This document shows, piece by piece, positions 34,639-43,582 of a stretch of DNA of 64,000 nt. The notes beneath the pieces are model-generated. The model had not been told where the DNA came from, ran no database searches, and was given only the letters and a program-made list of their open reading frames with translations. Made by a program: the position numbers and the translations under genes. Numbering within the stretch: position 1 is the stretch's first letter; each line of letters starts with the position of its first letter. The DNA is from Nocardia salmonicida NBRC 13393 (GTDB lineage Bacteria > Actinomycetota > Actinomycetes > Mycobacteriales > Mycobacteriaceae), in contig NZ_BDBR01000010.1 in the NCBI RefSeq assembly GCF_001613085.1, positions 62,001 to 126,000 on the forward strand. The letters run 5' to 3'.

Positions 34639-36519
34639 ATGTGCGGAATCGTGGGCTACGTCGGATACCGGGATGCGCTCGGCGTTGTCGTCGACGCGTT
34701 GCGACGCATGGAGTATCGCGGATACGACTCGGCGGGGGTCGCGATCCTCGACGGAAACGGCGCTCTCGCGGTCGAACGTAAGGCCGGGCGGCTGGCCAAT
34801 CTGGAAGCCGAACTGGGCGAGGCGGGGACCGAGCGTTTCGTCGGATCGACCGGTATGGGACACACCCGCTGGGCCACCCACGGCGCGCCCACCGACCGCA
34901 ACGCGCATCCGCATCGCGACGTCTCCGGCAAGCTCGCCGTGGTCCACAACGGCATCATCGAGAACTTCGCGCCGCTGCGCCGCGAGCTGGAGGAAACGGG
35001 CGCGGAGCTGCTCAGCGACACCGATACCGAGGTAACGGTGCATCTGGTGTCGCGCGCCTATGCCGAGGGCCCGACCGCCGGTGACTTCACCGCGAGTGTG
35101 CACGCCGTGCTGCAGCGCCTCGAGGGCGCGTTCACGCTGGTGTTCACCCATGCCGATCACCCCGGCACGATCGTCGCGGCTCGCCGGTCGACGCCGCTGG
35201 TCGTCGGGGTCGGCGAAGGCGAGATGTTCATCGCCTCCGACGTCACCGCGTTCATCGAGCACACCCGCGAGGCGGTCGAGCTCGGGCAGAACCAGGCCGT
35301 GGTGATCACCAAGGACGGCTACAAGGTCACTGACTTCGCGGGCAACACCGACGGGGTGGTCAGCCGACCGTTCACCATCGACTGGGACCTCGCCGCCGCC
35401 GAGAAGGGTGGCCACGACTACTTCATGCTCAAGGAGATCGAGGAGCAGCCCACCGCCGTCGCCGACACCCTGTTGGGGCATTTCGTCGTCGACGAGAAGG
35501 GCGGCCGGATCGTTCTCGACGAACAGCGCCTCGCCGACCAGGAGCTGCGCGAGTTCGACAAGGTGTTCGTCGTCGCCTGTGGCAGTTCGTATCACGCGGG
35601 TTTGCTCGCCAAATACGCGATCGAGCACTGGACCCGGGTGCCGGTGGAGGTGGAGCTCGCCAGCGAATTCCGCTACCGCGACCCGGTTCTGGACCGGTCG
35701 ACGCTGGTGGTGGCGATTTCGCAATCCGGTGAAACCGCGGACACCCTCGAGGCGGTGCGTCACGCCAAGGAGCAGAAGGCGCGTGTGCTGGCCATCTGCA
35801 ACACCAACGGGGCGCAGATTCCGCGCGAATCCGACGCGGTGATCTACACGCGGACCGGGCCCGAGATCGGCGTCGCGTCGACCAAGGCGTTCCTGGCGCA
35901 GGTCGCCGCCAATTACCTGGTGGGTCTGGCGCTGGCCCAGGCGCGCGGAACCAAGTACCCCGACGAGGTGGCTCGCGAGTTCGCCGAGCTCGAGTCGATG
36001 CCGAAGCTGATCTCGCGCGTGCTCGAAACCGCACCGCAGGTGCGGGCCATCGCGCGCGAGCTGGCGCATGTGCCGACCGTGCTGTTCCTCGGTCGCCATG
36101 TGGGCTACCCGGTGGCGCTGGAGGGTGCGCTCAAGCTCAAGGAACTGGCCTACATGCACGCCGAGGGGTTCGCCGCGGGCGAGCTCAAGCACGGGCCGAT
36201 CGCGCTGATCGAAGAAGGTCTGCCGGTGATCGTGGTGATGCCGTCGCCGAAGGGGCGCGCGGTGCTGCATTCCAAGCTGCTCAGCAACATTCGCGAGATC
36301 CAGGCGCGCGGGGCCCGCACGATCGTGATCGCCGAAGAGGGCGACGACACGGTGCGCCCGTTCGCCGACGACCTGATCGAGATCCCGGCGGCGCCGACGC
36401 TGTACCAGCCGTTGCTGTCCACGGTGCCCTTGCAGATCTTCGCCGCCGAGGTGGCGCAGACGCTGGGCTACGACGTGGACAAGCCCCGCAACCTGGCCAA
36501 GTCGGTCACCGTCGAATAG
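34639..36519 (+). CDS. glmS: Glutamine-fructose-6-phosphate aminotransferase
   Basis: A 626-aa enzyme making glucosamine-6-phosphate, the entry step to UDP-GlcNAc. ATG 34639 places the catalytic Cys at position 2 (MCGIVGYVGYRDAL), as required after Met removal; an upstream frame from 34549 is thus rejected. The N-terminal Ntn glutaminase domain (1-240) has HTRWATHG and the two SIS domains show SCGSSYHAG-type (VACGSSYHAGL) and SQSGETADT motifs, ending in KPRNLAKSVTVE. No glmS ribozyme was seen in the 36-bp leader. Confidence 0.97.
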   Translation: MCGIVGYVGYRDALGVVVDALRRMEYRGYDSAGVAILDGNGALAVERKAGRLANLEAELGEAGTERFVGSTGMGHTRWATHGAPTDRNAHPHRDVSGKLAVVHNGIIENFAPLRRELEETGAELLSDTDTEVTVHLVSRAYAEGPTAGDFTASVHAVLQRLEGAFTLVFTHADHPGTIVAARRSTPLVVGVGEGEMFIASDVTAFIEHTREAVELGQNQAVVITKDGYKVTDFAGNTDGVVSRPFTIDWDLAAAEKGGHDYFMLKEIEEQPTAVADTLLGHFVVDEKGGRIVLDEQRLADQELREFDKVFVVACGSSYHAGLLAKYAIEHWTRVPVEVELASEFRYRDPVLDRSTLVVAISQSGETADTLEAVRHAKEQKARVLAICNTNGAQIPRESDAVIYTRTGPEIGVASTKAFLAQVAANYLVGLALAQARGTKYPDEVAREFAELESMPKLISRVLETAPQVRAIARELAHVPTVLFLGRHVGYPVALEGALKLKELAYMHAEGFAAGELKHGPIALIEEGLPVIVVMPSPKGRAVLHSKLLSNIREIQARGARTIVIAEEGDDTVRPFADDLIEIPAAPTLYQPLLSTVPLQIFAAEVAQTLGYDVDKPRNLAKSVTVE

Positions 36520-36527
36520 GGCCCTGG

Positions 36528-36550
36528 GCCGGCCTCATCGCGAGGCCGGC
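36528..36550. terminator. Terminator between glmS and the cupredoxin gene
   Basis: Perfect 9-bp stem GCCGGCCTC / GAGGCCGGC with loop ATCGC between two convergent genes. No U-tract. Confidence 0.65.
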
Positions 36551-36554
36551 AGGC

Positions 36555-36980
36555 TCACTTGACCGTGATGGAGCCGCGCATGTCCGGGTGCAGGGTGCAC
36601 AGGTAGCGGTAGGTGCCTGGTTGGGTGAAGGTGTAGGACCATTCGCCCTTGTCGATGATGGGGCTGTTGAGGCCCATCGCCTTGTCGCCGATGCCCTGCA
36701 CGTTGTGGGGGACCTTGTCGGAGAACTTCCAGGTGACCGTCTCGCCGACCTTGATGGTGGCGTCGGCGGGGGCGTAACTCATGCCGCCGACCTCGACCGT
36801 GAGGTTGGTGGGTGGGTGTTGTTGGGTGCTGGTCGTGGTGGTGACCGGGCGGGGTTTGCGGGTTGTGGTGGTGGCGGCGTTTCCGGAGTCGCCGGAACAG
36901 CCGGCGGACAACAGGGCGGCGGCCACGACGAATCCGGCGACAAACCGGGCGGATGCGGCGCGGTGACGAACCATCGACAT
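36555..36980 (-). CDS. Cupredoxin (plastocyanin-like) lipoprotein
   Basis: A 141-aa exported blue-copper-type protein. The signal peptide ends in a lipobox (LLSAGC, about residue 28), followed by a Thr-rich spacer and a cupredoxin domain with all type-1 copper ligands visible: His in KVPHNVQG, then Cys, His and Met in YLCTLHPDMRG. It should sit on the outer face of the membrane and carry electrons or store copper. It is convergent with glmS and divergent from nnrD (72 bp apart). The start may be the ATG at 36980 or the second Met two codons later. Confidence 0.9.
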   Translation of the reverse strand: MSMVRHRAASARFVAGFVVAAALLSAGCSGDSGNAATTTTRKPRPVTTTTSTQQHPPTNLTVEVGGMSYAPADATIKVGETVTWKFSDKVPHNVQGIGDKAMGLNSPIIDKGEWSYTFTQPGTYRYLCTLHPDMRGSITVK

Positions 36981-37051
36981 GGGTGTGGAGCGTAGTCTGC
37001 GAGCGATCCCGGGCCGGTCGGCGGCCCGTTTCGGGCAGCTGGGAGGCGACT

Positions 37052-38524
37052 ATGTCGGATCGGCGTGGCTACTACACCGTCGACGAGGTTCGGGCCGCGG
37101 AAGCCGAGCTGTTCACTCGGGTGTCCGCGGGTGCGCCGATGCGCCGGGCGGCCTTCGGGCTGGCAGGGGTGGTCGTCGACGAATTGCGGTCGCGGACCGG
37201 GGGAGTGGTCGGGCGAGCAGTGGGGTTGCTGGTCGGGTCAGGAGACAACGGCGGGGATGCGTTGTGGGCGGGGGTCTTTCTGCGACGGCGGGGTGTTCGG
37301 GTATCGGCCGTTCTGTTGAATCCTGAACGGGCGCATAAAGAAGGGCTCACAGCCCTGCGGGCGGGCGGGGGACGGGTGGTCGACCGGCTCGATTCAGTTG
37401 ATCTGGTGATCGATGGGATCGTGGGGATCGCCGGACGAGGTTCGTTGCGGCCAAGGGCGGCGGAAGTGGTTGCGGCCCTCGATGTTCCGTTCATCTCGGT
37501 CGATCTGCCCAGTGGGGTCGATCCTGAGACGGGCGCGGTGGACGGGCCCGCGGTGACGGCGGATGTGACGGTTGCATTCGGCGCCTATAAGCCGGTGCAT
37601 GCGTTGGCGGTGCCGCGCTGTGGGCGAATTGTGTTGGTGCCGATCGGATTGCGTCTTCCAGAGGCTGGGTTGGTGCAGCTCGATCCGGCGGCGGTGGGGG
37701 CGGGTTGGCCGGTGCCGGGGCCTGCTGATGACAAATACAGTCAAGGGGTGACGGGGGTCTGTGCGGGGAGTGCGAAGTATCCGGGGGCGGGGGTGTTGTG
37801 TACGGGGGCGGCGGTGGCGGCTACGTCGGGGATGGTTCGGTATGTGGGGTCCGATGCCGAGGTATTGGAGAAGTTCCCCGAAGTCGTTGCCAGCTCGTCG
37901 ATCTCGGAGGCGGGGCGGGTGCAGGCCTGGGTGGTCGGGCCGGGTGGTGGTACCGATTCGGGGGCTCGGGATCGGTTGGCTGAGGTGCTGGGTTCCGACC
38001 TGCCGGTGTTGGTGGATGCGGATGGGCTGACGATTCTCTCCGAGGAACCGGGGCTGGTTCGGGGGCGTTCGGCTCCGACGGTGCTCACGCCGCATGCGGG
38101 GGAATTCGCTCGGTTGACCGGGGCTGCGGTGGGGGGTGATCGCGTGGGCGCGGTGCGGGGGCTGGCCGAGGACTGGGGTGTGACGGTGTTGCTCAAGGGG
38201 CGGGCGACGATCATCGCTTCGCCTGGGAAAGCGACGCTGGTCAATGACGCGGGTGGGGACTGGGCCGCTACGCCGGGGTCGGGGGATGTGCTGTCGGGGA
38301 TAATCGGGGCGTTGCTTGCCGCGGGGCGTGAGGCGGGGTGGGCTGCTGCCGCGGGGGCTCGGGTTCACGCTTTGGCCGCCTATACGGCCGCTTATGGGGG
38401 CCAGGGGGCAGGGGCGCCCATCTCTGCGATGCCTTTGCTCGGCCATGTTCGGGGGGCTGTGCGGGTGTTGCGGGAGATCGGCGGTGGTTCTCCGGAGCGT
38501 GGCGGGGGTATGGCCCAGGTATGA
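37052..38524 (+). CDS. nnrD: Bifunctional NAD(P)H-hydrate epimerase / dehydratase
   Basis: A 490-aa fused repair enzyme that restores hydrated NADH and NADPH. The N-terminal YjeF epimerase domain (about 1-215) has GSGDNGGDALW and IDGIVGIAGRG; the C-terminal ribokinase-like ADP/ATP-dependent dehydratase (about 235-480) has VLTPHAGEFARL and the catalytic ATPGSGDVLSG loop. ATG 37052 has GGGAGG upstream, so the longer frame from 36863 is rejected. The stop overlaps the alr ATG (ATGA). M. tuberculosis has the same gene in the same segment (Rv3433c). Codon use is strongly G-rich at third positions. Confidence 0.94.
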   Translation: MSDRRGYYTVDEVRAAEAELFTRVSAGAPMRRAAFGLAGVVVDELRSRTGGVVGRAVGLLVGSGDNGGDALWAGVFLRRRGVRVSAVLLNPERAHKEGLTALRAGGGRVVDRLDSVDLVIDGIVGIAGRGSLRPRAAEVVAALDVPFISVDLPSGVDPETGAVDGPAVTADVTVAFGAYKPVHALAVPRCGRIVLVPIGLRLPEAGLVQLDPAAVGAGWPVPGPADDKYSQGVTGVCAGSAKYPGAGVLCTGAAVAATSGMVRYVGSDAEVLEKFPEVVASSSISEAGRVQAWVVGPGGGTDSGARDRLAEVLGSDLPVLVDADGLTILSEEPGLVRGRSAPTVLTPHAGEFARLTGAAVGGDRVGAVRGLAEDWGVTVLLKGRATIIASPGKATLVNDAGGDWAATPGSGDVLSGIIGALLAAGREAGWAAAAGARVHALAAYTAAYGGQGAGAPISAMPLLGHVRGAVRVLREIGGGSPERGGGMAQV

Positions 38525-39684
38525 GGTATTCGGTGGGTCCTGGCACGATCGGGGGTGTGAATGCGCAAGTGGAGACGGTCGTCGACTTGGATGCCATTGC
38601 TCATAACGTGCGGGTGTTGCGGGAGTACGCGCAGGGGGCCGCTGTGATGGTGGTGGTCAAAGCCGACGGGTACAACCATGGGGCAGTCGAGGTGGCTCGG
38701 GCCGCGTTGGGGGCGGGGGCTCGGGAGCTCGGGGTGACCACTGTCGGCGAGGGGCTGGCATTACGGGCGGCGGGGATCACGGCCCCTGTTCTCTGCTGGC
38801 TCAATACCGTTGACGCCGACTACGCGGGCGCCATCGCGGGGGACCTCGAGATCGGGGTGTCCTCGCTGGCGCAGCTGCGCGCGGTGGAGCGAGCCGCGCT
38901 GGTGGTGGGTCAGACCGCGACGGTGACGGTGAAGGTCGATACGGGGCTCAATCGCAACGGGGTGTCGGTGACGGAGTATCCGCAGCTCTTGCAGGCGCTG
39001 CGGGGGCTCGTCGACGGACAGGTGGTGCGGTTGCGGGCGATCTTCTCCCACCTCGCGCATGCCGATGAGCCGGGGCATCCGATGATGGATCAGCAGCGGG
39101 AGCGGTTCATCGAGGCGATCGCGCTGGCCAAGGAACACGGGCTCGAACCCGAGCTCGTGCATCTGTCGAATTCGGCGGCCACGTTGACCAGACCCGATCT
39201 GCATTTCGACATGGTTCGGCCGGGCATCTCGGTATACGGGCTCTCGCCCATCCCGGAGCTCGGGCAATTCGGTTTGAAGCCGGCGATGACCTTTCAGGCG
39301 GAGGTCGCACTGGTGAAACAGGTGGCGGCGGGGGAGGGCGTGTCGTACGGGCATCGCTGGATCGCGCCGCGCGACACGACGATCGCGCTGGTGCCCGCGG
39401 GGTATGCCGACGGCGTATTCCGGTCGCTGAGTGGGCGTTTCGAGGTGTGGTTGGGCGGAGCGCGACACCGTAATGTCGGACGGGTGTGCATGGACCAGTT
39501 CATGGTTGACCTCGGCGACAACGCGGGCGGAGTGCGGGAGGGCGACCGCGCGGTGCTGTTCGGCGGCGGCGCGGGACAGCCACACGCGCTCGACTGGGCG
39601 CGGGCGCTGGACACCATCGACTACGAGGTCGTCTGCGCGCCTCGTGGTCGCGTGGTCCGCCGCTACGTGGGGACGGGCCGATGA
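38521..39684 (+). CDS. alr: Alanine racemase
   Basis: A 387-aa PLP enzyme making D-alanine for peptidoglycan. PLP lysine is in VVVKADGYNHGA, the catalytic Tyr in GEGVSYGHRWIAPRD, and VKVDTGLNRNG and VRPGISVYGLSP are conserved. ATG 38521 overlaps the nnrD stop; GTG 38557, which gives a shorter N-terminus, is an alternative. Overlaps the next gene by 4 bp, so nnrD-alr-hydrolase-tsaE form one coupled string. Confidence 0.95.
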   Translation: MRYSVGPGTIGGVNAQVETVVDLDAIAHNVRVLREYAQGAAVMVVVKADGYNHGAVEVARAALGAGARELGVTTVGEGLALRAAGITAPVLCWLNTVDADYAGAIAGDLEIGVSSLAQLRAVERAALVVGQTATVTVKVDTGLNRNGVSVTEYPQLLQALRGLVDGQVVRLRAIFSHLAHADEPGHPMMDQQRERFIEAIALAKEHGLEPELVHLSNSAATLTRPDLHFDMVRPGISVYGLSPIPELGQFGLKPAMTFQAEVALVKQVAAGEGVSYGHRWIAPRDTTIALVPAGYADGVFRSLSGRFEVWLGGARHRNVGRVCMDQFMVDLGDNAGGVREGDRAVLFGGGAGQPHALDWARALDTIDYEVVCAPRGRVVRRYVGTGR

Positions 39685-40757
39685 CCCGGCGCACGGTGAT
39701 CCGTCGCGGCGGGTTGGCGACCGCGGGGCTGCTCGCGGGGCTCGCCATCGCCCACACCTTGCGCCAGATCGGCGCCCGGGTGCGGTGGCCTGCCGAACGG
39801 GACGAGTATCGCGACGAGAACTTCGCCCTGATCGACGAGGACGAGCCGGGGTCGGTGCTCGCCGACGACGGTGTGTCGCTGGCCACCCGTACCTTCGGTG
39901 ACGATTCCGCCGAGTTCACGGTCGTTTTCGTGCACGGATTCTGCAACAGCATGGAGTCGTTCCACTTCCAGCGCCGTGATCTCGCGCAGCAGTGGGGATC
40001 GCGGCTGCGGATGGTCTTCTTCGATCTGCGCGGACACGGACGCTCCGGCACGCCGAGTACCGACAGCTGCACGGTCGCTCAACTCGGTCACGACGTCGCC
40101 ACCGTCATCCGCGAGTGTGCGCCGAAGGGACCAGTGGTGCTGGTCGGTCATTCGCTCGGCGGAATGGCAGTGCTCGCGGCGGCCGCGCAGTTCCCGGAGC
40201 TGTTCGCGACGCGGGTGCGCGCCGTCGGGCTGCTGAGCACCGCGGCCGCGGAGGTGACCGCGACCGGGATCTCGCAACTGATTCGGCACCCCGCGGTCGA
40301 CGGCTTCCGGCTGGCGGTGCGAACGGCGCCGACGCTGGTGCAGTTCAGCCGCAGTGCGAGCAAGCACGTGGTGACGCCGATCCTGCATGTCAGTTCGTTC
40401 CACGGCCCGGTGAGTCCGACACTGTCGCGATTCACCACGATGATGATCGACCGAACCCCGGTCGGCACCATCGAGAAATTTCTGAAAGCGATTGAGCTGC
40501 ACGATGAATCGGCCGCATTGCCGGTCCTGGGCGAATTGCCGGTGCTGATTCTCGGCGGCGCGCACGACGTGGTGATCCCGTTCCGTAACTCCCGCGAACT
40601 GGCGGCGGAACTGCCGAGCAGCGAACTGGTCCGGGTGGGTGAGGCGGCGCACATGCCGCACCTGCAGTTTCCCGAGGTGAGCCTGGCCGCACTCGATCGG
40701 CTGCTGGCGCGCGCGGGGATCACCGACACACGCGGCGAGGAGGCCGTCGGTGGCTGA
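39681..40757 (+). CDS. Alpha/beta-hydrolase with N-terminal signal/anchor
   Basis: A 358-aa hydrolase whose fold looks complete: oxyanion motif VFVHGFCNSMESF, nucleophile GHSLGGMAV, acid near ILGGAHDVVIPF and the final His in GEAAHMPHLQ. The N-terminus TRRTVIRRGGLATAGLLAG has twin arginines before a hydrophobic helix, so it may be Tat-exported or membrane-anchored; this is not certain. It is placed between alr and tsaE with overlaps on both sides (4 and 8 bp), a position it also holds in related actinobacteria. Substrate unknown. Confidence 0.88.
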   Translation: MTRRTVIRRGGLATAGLLAGLAIAHTLRQIGARVRWPAERDEYRDENFALIDEDEPGSVLADDGVSLATRTFGDDSAEFTVVFVHGFCNSMESFHFQRRDLAQQWGSRLRMVFFDLRGHGRSGTPSTDSCTVAQLGHDVATVIRECAPKGPVVLVGHSLGGMAVLAAAAQFPELFATRVRAVGLLSTAAAEVTATGISQLIRHPAVDGFRLAVRTAPTLVQFSRSASKHVVTPILHVSSFHGPVSPTLSRFTTMMIDRTPVGTIEKFLKAIELHDESAALPVLGELPVLILGGAHDVVIPFRNSRELAAELPSSELVRVGEAAHMPHLQFPEVSLAALDRLLARAGITDTRGEEAVGG

Positions 40758-41205
40758 TCCGCACCAGCGCGTGCTCGACACGGTCGAGGACACCGAAGCG
40801 TTCGGCCGCGAACTGGCGGCCACCCTGCGCCCGGGTGACCTGGTTGTTCTCGACGGCCCGCTCGGCGCCGGTAAAACCGCGCTGACCAGAGGAATCGCCG
40901 CCGGACTCGGTGTCGCGGGCCGGGTCAGCTCGCCGACGTTCATCATCGCGCGAGCGCACAAGGCGGGGGTGCGCCCGGACGGCACGCCCGGGGTGGCGAT
41001 GGTTCATGTCGACGCTTATCGGCTCGCCGGCGACCTCGACGAACTGGACTCGCTCGACCTCGACACCGACCTGCACCACGCGGTCGTCGTCGTGGAATGG
41101 GGCAAGGGGGTGGTCGAACACCTCGCCGACCGGCACTTGCGAGTCCAACTCGCCCGGGAGCCGGAATCCGATGTGCGCACGGCGATCTGGGAATGGATCG
41201 AATAG
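40750..41205 (+). CDS. tsaE: tRNA t6A biosynthesis ATPase TsaE
   Basis: A 151-aa P-loop protein with Walker A GPLGAGKTALTRG, SSPTFIIAR and VHVDAYRL, as in the TsaE family. It is the ATPase that resets the TsaB-TsaD complex making threonylcarbamoyladenosine at tRNA position 37. The GTG start overlaps the preceding gene by 8 bp. Followed closely by tsaB, rimI and tsaD. Confidence 0.95.
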   Translation: MADPHQRVLDTVEDTEAFGRELAATLRPGDLVVLDGPLGAGKTALTRGIAAGLGVAGRVSSPTFIIARAHKAGVRPDGTPGVAMVHVDAYRLAGDLDELDSLDLDTDLHHAVVVVEWGKGVVEHLADRHLRVQLAREPESDVRTAIWEWIE

Positions 41206-41270
41206 CGCGCGATCACGCGCGCACCGGTGCGCGCCGAGCGCCGATACCACCCGGTATTGTTGAGACAATC

Positions 41271-41963
41271 ATGCTCGTACTAGCAGTCGACACCGCGACA
41301 CCCGCCGTTACAGCGGGATTGGTGCACCTGTCACCTGCCGTTGAACCCGGCACCCGGCCCGCCGTGGCGACGCTCGCTGCCCGCGTGAAGGTCGACGCCC
41401 GCGCGCACGCCGAGGTCCTCACTCCGCAGATCCTGGAATGCCTGGCCGAAGCGGGGGTGAGCCGCGGTGAGCTCGACGCGGTCGTCGTCGGGCTGGGACC
41501 GGGACCGTTCACCGGGCTACGCGTCGGGATGGCCACCGCGGCCGCCTTCGGCGACGCATTAGGGCTACCCGTGCACGGGGTGTGCAGTCTCGACGCGATC
41601 GCCGCCGACACCATCGGTGAGAAGCGCGATCCCGGCGAACTGCTGGTGGTCACCGATGCGCGCAGGCGCGAGGTGTACTGGGCCAAGTATCTGAACGGGG
41701 CGCGGGTCGCCGGTCCCGAGGTGAACAAGGCCGCCGAGGTACCGGTGGGTGATGCCTCCGCCGTCGCCGGGTCGGCCGCGCACGTCGACTATTTCGATCT
41801 ACCGGTGCTGCCCAGCGAGACGCCGTCGCCTGCCGGGCTGGTCACCGTCGCCGCGTCCGCGCTACTGGCCGGAGACGTGCCGGAAGCGCTGGTGCCGCTG
41901 TATCTGCGTAGGCCCGATGCGGTGGAGAACAGCTTCCGCACCCTCGACCGAACCGGGGCGTGA
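41271..41963 (+). CDS. tsaB: tRNA t6A biosynthesis protein TsaB
   Basis: A 230-aa ASKHA-fold protein (LVLAVDTATPAVTAGL, then GLGPGPFTGLRVGM), the scaffold partner of TsaD. ATG 41271 is the family start; the frame extending to 41097 overlaps tsaE and is rejected. A small dyad ATTGT-TGAG-ACAAT ends two bases before the ATG, and no clear ribosome site is seen. The stop overlaps the rimI GTG. Confidence 0.94.
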   Translation: MLVLAVDTATPAVTAGLVHLSPAVEPGTRPAVATLAARVKVDARAHAEVLTPQILECLAEAGVSRGELDAVVVGLGPGPFTGLRVGMATAAAFGDALGLPVHGVCSLDAIAADTIGEKRDPGELLVVTDARRREVYWAKYLNGARVAGPEVNKAAEVPVGDASAVAGSAAHVDYFDLPVLPSETPSPAGLVTVAASALLAGDVPEALVPLYLRRPDAVENSFRTLDRTGA

Positions 41964-42487
41964 GTGCCGTGACCGATTACCTGATCGCTCCCATGACGCT
42001 GCCCGATATCGACCGCTGCGTCGAACTGGAGCACCTGCTGTTTCCCGAGGACGACCCGTGGCAAGCGGTGTCGTTCCGGTCCGAGCTGGCGGGTGGGCAC
42101 AACCGCTACATCACCGCGCGCGATGCCGACGGGATGATGGTCGGCTACGCGGGCATCGCGCTGCTCGGTGACGATGCACATCCCGAGGCCGAGGTGCACA
42201 CGATCGGTGTCGACCCGCAATGTCACCGGGGTGGCATCGGCACGCTGCTGCTCGAAGCGCTGCTGGCCACGGCGGCCGAACGTGGCGGGCCGGTGTTCCT
42301 CGAGGTGCGCACCGACAACGCGCCCGCCATCGCGATGTACGCCAAGCACGGTTTTCACATCATCGGGCTGCGCAAGAACTACTACCACCCCAGCGGTGCC
42401 GACGCGTATACGATGCGACGTCCGGAACTGACCGCCGCGGCCGACGAGTGGGCCGCGCGCGGTCGGCAGGACGAGGTGTTGTCGTGA
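41960..42487 (+). CDS. rimI: Ribosomal-protein-alanine N-acetyltransferase (GNAT)
   Basis: A 175-aa GNAT enzyme with the acetyl-CoA loop [13 protein letters not shown] and the conserved [20 protein letters not shown] segment. RimI acetylates the N-terminus of ribosomal protein S18 in E. coli; other N-terminal substrates are known in mycobacteria. Coupled by GTGA overlaps to tsaB before and tsaD after it, the common actinobacterial arrangement. Confidence 0.92.
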   Translation: MSAVTDYLIAPMTLPDIDRCVELEHLLFPEDDPWQAVSFRSELAGGHNRYITARDADGMMVGYAGIALLGDDAHPEAEVHTIGVDPQCHRGGIGTLLLEALLATAAERGGPVFLEVRTDNAPAIAMYAKHGFHIIGLRKNYYHPSGADAYTMRRPELTAAADEWAARGRQDEVLS

Positions 42488-43530
42488 TCGTCATGGGGAT
42501 CGAGAGCTCGTGCGACGAAACGGGAGTCGGCATCGTGCGCCGTCATTCCGACGGCTCGGTCGAACTGCTCGCCGACGAGGTCGCCTCCAGCGTCGACCAG
42601 CACGCGCGCTTCGGTGGCGTGGTGCCCGAGATCGCCTCGCGCGCCCATCTCGAGGCGATCGTGCCCGCGATGCGTCGTGCGCTGGCGACCGCGGGAATCA
42701 GCAAGCCCGACGCGCTCGCCGTCACCATCGGGCCGGGACTGGCCGGTGCGCTGCTGGTGGGGGTGGCCGCGGCCAAGGCCTACGCGGCGGCGTGGGATGT
42801 GCCGTTCTACGCGCTCAACCACCTCGGTGGGCATGTGGCGGTCGATACCCTCGAGCACGGGCCGATGCCGCCCGCGGTGGCGCTGCTCGTCTCCGGCGGA
42901 CACACGCATCTGCTGCAGGTCACGGATCTGGGTGAGCCGATCACCGAGCTCGGCAGCACGGTCGACGATGCCGCGGGGGAGGCGTTCGACAAGGTGGCGC
43001 GTCTGCTCGGTCTCGGCTATCCCGGCGGGCCCGCCCTCGACGCTGCCGCCGCCTCGGGCGACGCACGCGCGATCGCCTTCCCTCGCGGGATGACCGGGCC
43101 CCGTGACGCACGCTACGACTTCTCCTTCTCCGGCCTCAAGACCGCGGTGGCCCGCTACGTCGAGGCCGCGCAGCGTCAGGGCATCACTGCCGACCAGCTG
43201 CCCATTCCCGATATCGCCGCGTCCTTCCAGGAGGCGGTGGCGGATGTGCTGACGATGAAGGCAGTGCGCGCGGCGAACGACGTCGGTGTCGACACGATCG
43301 TGCTCGGGGGCGGCGCCACCGCCAACTCGCGCATTCGATCACTCGCCGAAGAGCGTTGTGCTGCGGCGGGCTTGACGCTTCGCGTGCCGAAGCCGCGGCT
43401 GTGTACGGACAACGGCGTGATGATCGCGGCGCTGGGGGCCCATGTGATCGCGGCGGGTGCGCTGCCCGCTGAACTGACTGTCGCCACGGATCCGGGGCTG
43501 CCGGTCTCGGTGAGCGCCCTGCGCGGCTAG
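42484..43530 (+). CDS. tsaD: tRNA N6-threonylcarbamoyladenosine transferase TsaD
   Basis: A 348-aa Kae1/Qri7-type enzyme that transfers the threonylcarbamoyl group to A37. [13 protein letters not shown], the metal-binding His residues in ASRAHLEA and [21 protein letters not shown] and [13 protein letters not shown] are intact. GTG 42484 overlaps rimI by 4 bp; ATG 42493 could be used instead. Last gene of the alr-to-tsaD string; the next gene is convergent. Confidence 0.96.
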   Translation: MIVMGIESSCDETGVGIVRRHSDGSVELLADEVASSVDQHARFGGVVPEIASRAHLEAIVPAMRRALATAGISKPDALAVTIGPGLAGALLVGVAAAKAYAAAWDVPFYALNHLGGHVAVDTLEHGPMPPAVALLVSGGHTHLLQVTDLGEPITELGSTVDDAAGEAFDKVARLLGLGYPGGPALDAAAASGDARAIAFPRGMTGPRDARYDFSFSGLKTAVARYVEAAQRQGITADQLPIPDIAASFQEAVADVLTMKAVRAANDVGVDTIVLGGGATANSRIRSLAEERCAAAGLTLRVPKPRLCTDNGVMIAALGAHVIAAGALPAELTVATDPGLPVSVSALRG

Positions 43531-43582
43531 CGTCCGTCCTGGCCGCCCGTACGGCCCCATGGAGAACCGTCGCCTCGGCTCG